Part shown: piece by piece, positions 1 to 5,711 of the stretch
Layout of the letters: every line of letters starts with the position of its first letter
Position numbering within the stretch: the first letter of the stretch is position 1
DNA from: Fimbriimonadaceae bacterium
GTDB lineage: Bacteria > Armatimonadota > Fimbriimonadia > Fimbriimonadales > Fimbriimonadaceae
NCBI GenBank assembly: GCA_025451715.1
Contig: JANWJY010000049.1
Coordinates: 1-6,778, forward strand
DNA length: 6,778 bases
Direction: 5' to 3'
Made by a program: the position numbers and the translations under genes
Notes under the pieces: generated by a model
What the model was told of the DNA's origin: nothing
Database searches by the model: none
The model's input: only the letters and a program-made list of their open reading frames with translations

Positions 1-2
1 AA

Positions 3-2195
3 CAGGTGGATGCCACACTGGCAAACGACCTTGTGACGACCAACGCGTACGACCCGTCCAACAACATCGTATCAGTCACAAACCCGCGCGGCAAGCTCAC
101 GACCCACGTGTACGACACGCGTGACAACCGCAGGACCACGACCTATCCAGACCCCAAGACGAGACAGTGGACCTATGACGGAGATGGGCGGATCGCGACG
201 GGCACCGACGGCAAGTTGCAAGTTACGGCTTTCCTCTACAACGACGCCGGGCAGCTCACCAACGAACAGCGGAAGAACGGTGTGACAGTCGTTTACCAAA
301 CGGTCTACACTTACAACCCTGACGGCAACCGGGCCACGATGCTCGACGCCAGCACCGCGACTGCGACCACCTACGCCTACGACACAGCCTCGCGGGTGGC
401 TTCTACCTTCCAGCCGATCCCAAACAAGACTGTCGCCCACACCTATGACGCGAGTAGCCGGAAGTCAACGATGTCGGTCTTCCCCGGCAACACGACGGTC
501 GGCACTCCGCTCATGAAGTGGACTTACCTGTACAACTCGGGACTTCGGGTCCAAACGCTGAAGGAGAAGTTGGGGAGCGGCACTGAGGTCAACCTTGCGA
601 CGTTTACATACTTCGATGCGGGACTTCTCGATCTTCGGTCGAACTTCAGTGGCACGTCCGCGACGCACGCTTACGACGACCGAGGTCGCCTCGGGTCGAT
701 CACGCATAAGACGGGAACGACGGTCCTTCAGACGTTAGGGTACGTCTACGACCTTGGCGGCGCGATCACGACGTACACGCACCAAACCCTCGAGGGTGCG
801 TCCAACAACACCGCCACGACGGCCTACACGCACGACCGGTCGTACCGCCTCTTGACCGAGGGTCGCACCGGATCGATCCACACGGGACAGAACTTCACGG
901 TCGCGTACAACTACGACAAGAACGGAAACCGCACGAGCACAGTCCGCAACAGCGTGTCCTCCACCTACACAGTGGACGACAACGACAAGCTGCTCTCGGG
1001 CGACGGCTTCACTTTCAGCGCGTACGACAACAACGGAAGTCCCACGACCGTCGTCAGCGGCGGTGTGACGTACACGTTCGCCTACACGCGCGACAACGAG
1101 GTGGCGTCCACGGCCTACTCGACCGGTGGCACGGACACGTTCCTGTACGACGGCGACGGGCGGCGGATCCGGCGAGTCACAGGCCGTGTGACCACGAACT
1201 TCGTGTACGACGGCGACACGATGATCGCCGAGTACCCCGGTGTACTGGCGACCTACCACGTTCCCGGCATCAGCTACACCGAAGGCACCGGCACGCGGTA
1301 CTACTACCGCGAGAACGGCCTTGGATCGACTATTGGCGTGCTGAATTCTTCAGGCGTGCTCGCCAGTCGCTCGGAGTACGATGCGTTCGGACAAGAGTTT
1401 GTCATCCAGGCTGGCGCGAAGAGCAACCTTCGCTTCGCTGGCAAGCACGGCTACTACAAGGACGACTCGAGCGGGCTGACGCTGCTCGGCGCGCGGTACT
1501 ACTCGGCCCTGCTCGGCCGGTTCTTGACGCAGGATCCGATTGGGCACGGCGGGGGACTGAACCTGTACTCTTACTGCGGCAACTCGCCTCTGTGGAACGT
1601 GGATCCCGACGGGACGCAACAGGGATATTGGCAGCAGGTCGGAGGCGTGTTCAAGGGTTATGGAAATGTTCTAGTCGGGATCGTACGTTCACCTTATGAC
1701 CTGTACGTGCTCCAATACAACGCGTGGAAGAGCGGCAATCCATGGAAATACGGCTTGGAGACCGGCAAATCGATGGTCACCGAGTTCTGGTCAGGACTCA
1801 AAGGCGAGCGTGGAGCAGAGGGGTTTGGGGAATCATTTGGCACGGGCTTGACCTTCCTTGCCCCGGTAGGGAAGAGAATCCCGCTGAGCTTTACGAAAGC
1901 AGGACGTGCGGGCCTGACTGCGACTAAAGCAATTCGGGGAACGCCCACAGGGAATATCGGTGCAGGAACTTGGGATCAAGCTATGGCGGCGGGCCGGGCA
2001 TTTGTTGGCAAAGGGTTCACCGCTTCGAAAGACGGTACAGTCTGGTTGAGTGCCGACGGATTGAGGCGGTTCCGCCCGCCTACGCTCAAAACACAAGGTC
2101 TGGCCGCAGGCAGAGTTCAGGCCAATCTTGAGATAAGGCCGAATTTGAATTCGAAGTTCCGAAACGAACATATGGAGATACCTCAAAGGAAATGA
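3..2195 (+). CDS. RHS/YD-repeat polymorphic toxin protein, 5' end outside window
   Basis: This is the C-terminal part of a large RHS-type protein, which in known families forms a Tyr/Asp-repeat beta-cage around a C-terminal toxin that is delivered to rival cells. The frame is open to the left edge, and the GTG at base 6 is only the first possible start in view, so the real start lies upstream. Using that GTG as residue 1, YD-type repeats run over about residues 10-420 (for example YDGDGR, YDDRGRL, YNYDKNGNR, FLYDGDGRR). The RHS core signature follows at 495-536, with GARYY, GRFLTQDPIG, NLYSY and closing DPDG. Residues 537-729 form the variable tip, whose GC content drops visibly (68% in the line at 1501 against about 50% in the lines at 1621 and 2101). 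The stop overlaps the downstream immunity-like gene. No signal peptide, PAAR or other N-terminal trafficking domain can be judged because the 5' end is missing. Confidence 0.93.
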   Translation, partial: QVDATLANDLVTTNAYDPSNNIVSVTNPRGKLTTHVYDTRDNRRTTTYPDPKTRQWTYDGDGRIATGTDGKLQVTAFLYNDAGQLTNEQRKNGVTVVYQTVYTYNPDGNRATMLDASTATATTYAYDTASRVASTFQPIPNKTVAHTYDASSRKSTMSVFPGNTTVGTPLMKWTYLYNSGLRVQTLKEKLGSGTEVNLATFTYFDAGLLDLRSNFSGTSATHAYDDRGRLGSITHKTGTTVLQTLGYVYDLGGAITTYTHQTLEGASNNTATTAYTHDRSYRLLTEGRTGSIHTGQNFTVAYNYDKNGNRTSTVRNSVSSTYTVDDNDKLLSGDGFTFSAYDNNGSPTTVVSGGVTYTFAYTRDNEVASTAYSTGGTDTFLYDGDGRRIRRVTGRVTTNFVYDGDTMIAEYPGVLATYHVPGISYTEGTGTRYYYRENGLGSTIGVLNSSGVLASRSEYDAFGQEFVIQAGAKSNLRFAGKHGYYKDDSSGLTLLGARYYSALLGRFLTQDPIGHGGGLNLYSYCGNSPLWNVDPDGTQQGYWQQVGGVFKGYGNVLVGIVRSPYDLYVLQYNAWKSGNPWKYGLETGKSMVTEFWSGLKGERGAEGFGESFGTGLTFLAPVGKRIPLSFTKAGRAGLTATKAIRGTPTGNIGAGTWDQAMAAGRAFVGKGFTASKDGTVWLSADGLRRFRPPTLKTQGLAAGRVQANLEIRPNLNSKFRNEHMEIPQRK
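1614..2192 (+). other. Variable C-terminal tip of the RHS protein: linker plus putative toxin domain
   Basis: This segment codes for residues 537-729, directly after the conserved DPDG that closes the RHS core. The first part (about 537-650) is a glycine- and aromatic-containing linker. The last 75 or so residues (from WDQAMAAGRAFVGKGF at about 657) look like a compact domain with SADGLRRFRPP, a QANLE motif, and His722 in NEHMEI near the end. From memory I associate the pattern W/F-V-G-x-G, SADGLRxxRPP, QANxE and a terminal H with short toxin tips found at the ends of RHS and contact-dependent-inhibition proteins; I cannot name the family with certainty. A nuclease-type activity is a guess from the RHS context, and no classical HNH, AHH or deaminase motif is visible. 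The position, the base-composition shift and the following immunity-like gene all support a toxin role. Confidence 0.7.
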
Positions 2196-2554
2196 CTGAA
2201 GACTACGAGATAACACTGCACAGTGCAGACGTCTATGACCTGGAATCATGGGATCCCAATTGCCTCGAACCGTGGGAGGTCAACTTTACCGTGATTGTCC
2301 ATGGCGAGTCCTTCCAAATGCAGATGAAGTCTGTCGGTATGATCAATGCTTGCATCAATGTCGAGCAGGCCTGTATCCCGGGACGTGCAATTATCGTTAG
2401 CAAGTACACTTATGATGGCGTTGTCCAAGCGGTGAAGCGGGTGTTTGCACTGTGCTATGACAAGGACTGGGACAAAATGCGCCGAAACCTAAACTGGTAC
2501 ATGCAATCGGAATACGAAGTCGTGAGTCCTGACCTGTCGCTGCCAGGAAGATAG
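2192..2554 (+). CDS. Imm8-like immunity protein for the RHS toxin
   Basis: A 120-residue acidic cytoplasmic protein with no signal peptide or membrane segment. The ATG overlaps the RHS stop as ATGA, so translation is probably coupled. An AGGA lies only 1 base before the ATG and a GGAG lies 14 bases before it, so re-initiation is more likely than independent entry. The N-terminal ITLHSADVYDLESWDP stretch (about residues 7-22) and the C-terminal half (GRAIIVSKYTYDG, then DWDKMRRNLNWYMQSEYEV) match my memory of the Imm8 immunity family, which typically has LHSPDVxDLE near the start, then a GRHxLIVxxYDY strand and a xxWEEVxxKLxRYGxWEF end. Members sit immediately downstream of polymorphic toxin genes and bind the cognate toxin. 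Position alone makes an immunity role likely; the exact family is inferred from recall, not from a search. Confidence 0.75.
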   Translation: MTEDYEITLHSADVYDLESWDPNCLEPWEVNFTVIVHGESFQMQMKSVGMINACINVEQACIPGRAIIVSKYTYDGVVQAVKRVFALCYDKDWDKMRRNLNWYMQSEYEVVSPDLSLPGR

Positions 2555-2605
2555 CGAGCCGGACAAAGTTCATGACGATGCCTACCGACGTGGGTCGACA
2601 AGCTA

Positions 2606-2947
2606 ATGATCGAAAGCGGCAGTCGTGACGAGGCAGAGTTGCTCGCTAAGATGATCGGTGAGTGGCGGCAGTTCGTAGATTCCGTGGCCACCGGCTATCG
2701 CTTCTGCATCTACGACTACACCAATGATCTGAGCGCAAGGGATATCATTGACGAGCTACTTGAGAAGAAGGTTGCCGTGCGCCCGGAGCAACTCGATATT
2801 CTCGCTGCTGCCGACGAGTACTTCAAACAATCGACGGACGAGTCACCCCTGCTCCTCGTTTTCGCACCGACGGAGAAGATGTGGTGGTACGGTCGGATAC
2901 CCAAGATGCTGTACGATCCATTGTTGACGGACTTGCGGGAACTTTAA
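2606..2947 (+). CDS. Small acidic protein of unknown family in the toxin locus
   Basis: A 113-residue protein that I do not recognise. It is acidic (22 Asp+Glu against 13 Lys+Arg), with no signal peptide or membrane segment. It reads as a mixed alpha/beta cytoplasmic protein: an N-terminal helix (about 7-27), a YRFCIYDY strand (31-38), a helix with DIIDELLEKK, another helix through QLDILAAADEYF, then a LLLVFAP strand and a WWYGRIP segment. The frame has a stop at 2573-2575 and no other common start before the ATG at 2606. No good Shine-Dalgarno precedes that ATG, so the internal ATG at 2651 is an alternative. It lies 51 bp after the Imm8-like gene on the same strand and shares the lower GC of that block. 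A second immunity protein is the simplest idea from context. It shows no resemblance to its neighbour, so it is not a duplicate. Confidence 0.7.
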   Translation: MIESGSRDEAELLAKMIGEWRQFVDSVATGYRFCIYDYTNDLSARDIIDELLEKKVAVRPEQLDILAAADEYFKQSTDESPLLLVFAPTEKMWWYGRIPKMLYDPLLTDLREL

Positions 2948-2957
2948 GTTGCTCGTG

Positions 2958-2983
2958 CCGGGGTGACCTGCGGATCACCCCGG
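2958..2983. terminator. Perfect 9-bp hairpin between convergent genes, no T-tract
   Basis: CCGGGGTGA at 2958-2966 is exactly complemented by TCACCCCGG at 2975-2983 around an 8-base loop. It sits in the 59-bp gap between the plus-strand small gene (stop ending at 2947) and the minus-strand phosphatase (stop at 3007), where a shared terminator is expected. Neither side has a run of T, so it is not a canonical intrinsic terminator. It may act as a bidirectional transcript-end stabiliser. Confidence 0.5.
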
Positions 2984-3006
2984 TCCGTCAGGACTAAACC
3001 GAACAC

Positions 3007-3759
3007 CTAAAGCAGGCTGCACAGATCGGCGACAGAGGGCACTCCTTCCACCGCGTGCTCAGTAACTCCAGTCAGGACAAGCCGCACGTCACAACCCGCA
3101 TTCAGGCCGCACTGGATGTCCGTCTCATACCGGTCCCCGACCACCAAAGTCTCCGCAGGGCCAACGCCCGTATCGGCAAAGATCCAATCCAGCAGCCCCG
3201 TTTGAGGCTTCCCAAGTTCGGTCACCGAGACGCCGGAAGCCATCTCGACCGCCGCGACAATGGATCCCGCCCCCGGCTGCTCCCGCCCGCCCTCGATCGG
3301 GTACGTCGCGTCGCGGTTGGTCACCACCAGCTCCGCCCCACCGCGCACAAACGCCGAAGCGCGGTCCAAAATCTGATACGTAAAGGTCCGGCACACCCCG
3401 ACCACCACGCAGTCCGCCTCGTCGACCGCGTTCAACGGCACACCCGCGTCCTGCAGCGTCTCCTTGAACTCCAGCTCGCCCACCACGTAGACCGACTTGT
3501 AACCCTTCGAAAGGCACACGCGGGCGGCGAGAGGACCGGTGCCGTACACCCAAGAAGGCTCGCAAGGCACGCCCATCTCCACGAGCTTTTCTGCGACGAC
3601 CTTCGGCCGCGCGGCGGAGTTGTTCGTAAAGTAACGCACGAGCGAACCGCGGTCGACCAACTGGTTTATGACCTCCGCCGCGAAAGGGATCACCTCCGAA
3701 CCGCGGTACACGGTCCCGTCCAAGTCGAGCACGTAAAGTCGGTATGCAGTCTTTTCCAT
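3007..3759 (-). CDS. HAD-IIA family sugar-phosphatase (NagD-like)
   Basis: A 250-residue cytoplasmic phosphatase of the haloacid dehalogenase superfamily, subclass IIA (NagD, p-nitrophenyl phosphatase and phosphoglycolate phosphatase relatives). Motif I is DLDGTVYRG with nucleophile Asp12 and acid/base Asp14. Motif II is FTNNS with Thr45. Motif III is Lys184 in ELGKPQTG. Motif IV is VVGDRYETDI with Asp209 and Asp214. The C2A cap lies between motifs II and III (about 60-180), and the length is normal for the family. Substrate cannot be read from sequence; sugar phosphates or phosphoglycolate are typical. I chose the ATG at 3759 (MEKTAYRLYVLDLDGT). A longer frame from 3792 would merely translate the heptamer repeat, and family members start just before motif I. 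The only Shine-Dalgarno-like element is a GGG five bases upstream, itself part of that repeat. It follows menG-hepT on the same strand after 192 bp, so co-transcription is uncertain. Confidence 0.93.
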   Translation of the reverse strand: MEKTAYRLYVLDLDGTVYRGSEVIPFAAEVINQLVDRGSLVRYFTNNSAARPKVVAEKLVEMGVPCEPSWVYGTGPLAARVCLSKGYKSVYVVGELEFKETLQDAGVPLNAVDEADCVVVGVCRTFTYQILDRASAFVRGGAELVVTNRDATYPIEGGREQPGAGSIVAAVEMASGVSVTELGKPQTGLLDWIFADTGVGPAETLVVGDRYETDIQCGLNAGCDVRLVLTGVTEHAVEGVPSVADLCSLL

Positions 3760-3764
3760 TTGAA

Positions 3765-3797
3765 CCCAAGACCCTAAACTCCAAAACCCCAATCCCC
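3765..3797 (-). repeat. Degenerate heptamer array reaching the phosphatase start
   Basis: Read on the plus strand in 7-base steps from 3765: CCCAAGA, CCCTAAA, CTCCAAA, ACCCCAA, TCCC. On the minus strand, which is the sense of the downstream gene, this gives G-runs spaced about seven bases apart, and the last GGG is five bases before the ATG at 3759. It matches the unit CCCTAAA of the clearer array at 3880-3942, from which it is separated by a hairpin element. Confidence 0.6.
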
Positions 3798-3817
3798 GGA
3801 TCGCGCCGCTGAGAGTT

Positions 3818-3880
3818 CCCTCTCCCTTGGGAGAGGGCTAGGGAGAGGGTGTGATCAACAAGAGTCCTTTCGTTGTGATC
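3818..3880. repeat. REP-like palindromic element with two stem-loops
   Basis: CCCTCTCCC (3818-3826), TT, then GGGAGAGGG (3829-3837) forms a perfect 9-base inverted repeat. After CTA, the right arm is repeated exactly as GGGAGAGGG (3841-3849), so two alternative pairings exist. A second, imperfect stem follows: GATC-A-ACAA (3853-3861) can pair with TTGTGATC (3873-3880), leaving one bulged A and an 11-base loop. From memory, the arm sequence with a following CTAGGG resembles dispersed extragenic palindromes found in many high-GC bacteria. No open reading frame or T-tract accompanies it. Confidence 0.65.
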
Positions 3881-3942
3881 CCTAGACCCTTAACCCTTAA
3901 CCCTAAACCCTAATCCCTAATCCCGACACCCGTTACCCGACC
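3880..3942 (-). repeat. Telomere-like heptanucleotide tandem array, nine units, G-quadruplex-prone
   Basis: In 7-base steps from 3880 the plus strand reads CCCTAGA, CCCTTAA, CCCTTAA, CCCTAAA, CCCTAAT, CCCTAAT, CCCGACA, CCCGTTA, CCCGACC. CCC is invariant in all nine units while the four spacer bases drift. C-runs continue at 3941-3944 and 3946-3951, up to the hepT stop codon. On the minus strand, the sense of hepT and the phosphatase, this gives nine GGG runs with four-base loops plus a G4 and a G6 run. That satisfies the usual G3+N1-7 quadruplex pattern several times over. Confidence 0.85.
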
Positions 3943-3951
3943 CCGCCCCCC

Positions 3952-4965
3952 TCACGCTTCTCGCTCGACCACAAACTGCGCCACCGTCTCCAGCAAAGTC
4001 CGGTCGTCAGACTCCGGCAGCAAAGAAAGCGACTTCACAGCGCACGCGACGAGCTGCTCCGCCCGGTCCGAAGCCGCGTCGAAAGCGCCGCGCTCGACCA
4101 TCCACGCGACCAGCGTCCCGACCTCCGCATCGGTCACACCGTTCCCAAACCGAGACGCCGCGAAGCTCGCCTCGTCCTCGTCGAGGGTCTTCAAGAGATA
4201 GATCAAAGGCAGCGTCGCCTGGCCCTCGCGGAAGTCGGTCGCCAGCGGCTTGCCGGTCTTGGACTTGTCGCCGCGGAAGTCGAGCAGGTCGTCCACGACT
4301 TGGAACGCGAGCCCCAGGTTGTGGCCGTACTCGCCGAGCGCGTCCTCCGTCTCTTGCGGGGCGCTCGCCATCCGCGCCCCGACGCGGCAGCACACCTCGA
4401 TGAACGCTGCCGTCTTCATGCGCAGCACCCGCATATGCTCGTCCTCCGTCAGGCGAATGTCGCCGCGGCACTCGATCTCGCGGACCTCGCCCTCCGCCAT
4501 CTCGACCACCGCCGCACTGACCAATTGGATGATGCCGATGTCGCTGTGCCGCGCGAGCAGCCCCATCGCCCGCGCGAGCAGCACGTCCCCGCTCAGCACC
4601 GCCGCTGTGTTGCCGTACACGGCTCCCGCCGTCGGCCGTCCGCGCCGCGTGTCCGCGCCGTCGATCACGTCGTCGTGAACGAGCGTTGCCATGTGAATCA
4701 TCTCGAGCGCCGCGCCGACGTGCACGGCCCGCTCGATCTCGAACGGCAGCCCTGTCGCCCGCGCCGCGATCAGGGCCAGCGCCGGCCTCAGCCGCTTTCC
4801 GCCGCCGAGGAGCGTCTGCTCGCCGCACCCTTGTACCGCCGCGACCTCGGAACCGACCTCGGCGCGCAGCACCCCCTCCGCCGCCGCGATCGCCGCGCTC
4901 ACTTCGAGCAGCGACGAGGCGGGCACGCGGCTCTGCACGGACTCGAAGAACGACACGGCGCTCAC
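3952..4965 (-). CDS. hepT: Long-chain polyprenyl diphosphate synthase (menaquinone side chain)
   Basis: A 337-residue trans-isoprenyl diphosphate synthase of the class-I terpenoid fold. It condenses isopentenyl diphosphate onto allylic primers, here probably to build the menaquinone side chain. Numbered from the chosen start, it shows GGGKRLRP (54-61), the first aspartate-rich motif HDDVID (Asp98, Asp99, Asp102) followed by RRGRP, GNTAAVLSGD (118-127), Lys184-Thr185, and the second motif FQVVDDLLDF (Asp225, Asp226, Asp229) followed by GDKSKTGK. The residues at -5 and -4 before the first Asp are Ala and Thr, small side chains as in long-chain synthases rather than the bulky ones of farnesyl synthases. 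I chose the GTG at 4965 because it overlaps the menG stop as GTGA and has G-rich and AAGG sequence just upstream; a longer frame from 5016 would lie inside menG. Exact chain length (heptaprenyl, octaprenyl or other) cannot be read, so ispB is an alternative name. Confidence 0.93.
   Translation of the reverse strand: MSAVSFFESVQSRVPASSLLEVSAAIAAAEGVLRAEVGSEVAAVQGCGEQTLLGGGKRLRPALALIAARATGLPFEIERAVHVGAALEMIHMATLVHDDVIDGADTRRGRPTAGAVYGNTAAVLSGDVLLARAMGLLARHSDIGIIQLVSAAVVEMAEGEVREIECRGDIRLTEDEHMRVLRMKTAAFIEVCCRVGARMASAPQETEDALGEYGHNLGLAFQVVDDLLDFRGDKSKTGKPLATDFREGQATLPLIYLLKTLDEDEASFAASRFGNGVTDAEVGTLVAWMVERGAFDAASDRAEQLVACAVKSLSLLPESDDRTLLETVAQFVVEREA
4962..4965 (-). promoter_or_regulatory. GTGA stop/start overlap coupling menG to hepT
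   Basis: On the minus strand GTG (4965-4963) starts the synthase and TGA (4964-4962) ends the methyltransferase. The preceding bases contain GGGGGGTGAAGG, which can serve as a ribosome-binding site. This supports translational coupling and fixes the start of the synthase. Confidence 0.75.
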
Positions 4966-5711
4966 GCCTTCACCCCCCAGTGCATGCACACGTTGCCGCA
5001 GAAAACGTCGCGCCACCTGACCTCGCCGAACCCCGCCGCTTCCATCGCCTGCTTCATCTGCTCGCGGCTCAGGAACTGCAGCGTGCTCTTGGGCAGATAC
5101 GTGTACGCCTGCGACTTGCCAAAGACCCTCCCGATAACAGGCGCAACCTTGTGAAAAATGAACTCGCTAGCCCGGCCGACGAACCTCGACCTGGGACGCG
5201 CCATGTCGATCGTCACAAACCGCCCACCCGGCTTCAAAACTCTGTTGGCCTCCCGCAGCGCCGCCCCAATGTCCGGCACGTTCCGCAGCCCCCACCCGAC
5301 CGTCACCGCGTCGACCCGCCCGCTCGCGACCGGCAGCCTGCACGCATCGCCCAGACTCAACTCCGCCTCCGGCATCTTTTCCCTTGCCTTCGCCAGCATC
5401 GGAGCACAAAAATCGACCCCAACGACCGCCGCCCCAGCTTCCCGCAACGGCTTCAAAAAGTCCCCCGTCCCCGAACAAACGTCCAACGCCCTCTCCCCCC
5501 GCCGCAACCCCAGACCCTCGACCGCCATCCTCCGCCATCGATGATGGAGCCGGAAGCACATCAGGCTGTTGACCAAGTCGTACGACGGCGCGACGTCCGC
5601 GAACATCTCGCGGACCATTTCCCGCTTCTCCTCACCCTCCGCCATCCAGGGCCTATTCTCAGGAGTCTTTTCAGCCGTCTTCTCAGCCGTCTTTTCAGCC
5701 GTCGTTCCCAC
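4962..5711 (-). CDS. menG: Demethylmenaquinone methyltransferase (MenG/UbiE family)
   Basis: A 249-residue class-I SAM-dependent methyltransferase that carries out the C-methylation at the end of menaquinone synthesis, using S-adenosylmethionine and demethylmenaquinol. Visible signatures: MFADVAPSYDLVNSLM with HHRWRR (36-61), which is the family's N-terminal motif; SAM motif I LDVCSGTGD (76-84); the acidic VVGVDF (96-101); GDACRLP (121-127); GWGLRNVPD (139-147), the second family signature; NRVLKPGGRF; and a GNVCMHWGVK ending. The start is a GTG at 5711 with a good GGAGG four bases upstream (5720-5716). The next candidate is the ATG at 5645 (Met23), nearer the usual family start. The extra N-terminus contains three AEKT repeats. 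It is first in a leftward unit with the polyprenyl synthase, echoing the ubiE-hepT order known from the Bacillus hepS-menG-hepT cluster. UbiE-type dual use with ubiquinone cannot be excluded by sequence. Confidence 0.94.
   Translation of the reverse strand: MGTTAEKTAEKTAEKTPENRPWMAEGEEKREMVREMFADVAPSYDLVNSLMCFRLHHRWRRMAVEGLGLRRGERALDVCSGTGDFLKPLREAGAAVVGVDFCAPMLAKAREKMPEAELSLGDACRLPVASGRVDAVTVGWGLRNVPDIGAALREANRVLKPGGRFVTIDMARPRSRFVGRASEFIFHKVAPVIGRVFGKSQAYTYLPKSTLQFLSREQMKQAMEAAGFGEVRWRDVFCGNVCMHWGVKA
5665..5700 (-). repeat. 12-bp tandem repeat inside menG, three copies (AEKT)3
   Basis: GTCTTTTCAGCC (5665-5676), GTCTTCTCAGCC (5677-5688) and GTCTTTTCAGCC (5689-5700) are consecutive, with one base differing in the middle copy. 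On the minus strand they encode Ala-Glu-Lys-Thr three times at residues 5-16 of MenG, before the conserved domain. A fourth, diverged Thr-Pro-Glu-Asn unit follows. Confidence 0.85.

Noticed and set aside
2555..2605. Remnant of a displaced RHS tip between the two small genes
   Set aside because: The 51-bp gap shows no RHS core signature in the frames examined; only an 18-codon frame from the ATG at 2572 is present.
3055..3777. Long plus-strand open frame (240 residues) opposite the phosphatase
   Set aside because: It is Arg/His/Pro-rich with no recognisable motifs and lies exactly antisense to a gene with all four HAD motifs; long antisense frames are expected at this GC content.
3760..3792. 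Eleven-residue N-terminal extension of the HAD phosphatase starting at 3792
   Set aside because: It translates the degenerate heptamer repeat, has no ribosome-binding site of its own, and would place motif I later than is usual for the family.
3880..3942. CRISPR array or true chromosome-end telomere
   Set aside because: The units are 7 bases, not repeat-spacer units of about 60, and the array is internal, flanked by intact bacterial genes.
4966..5016. Upstream ATG start for the polyprenyl synthase
   Set aside because: The added 17 residues lie inside menG, while the GTG at 4965 overlaps the menG stop and keeps the usual family length.
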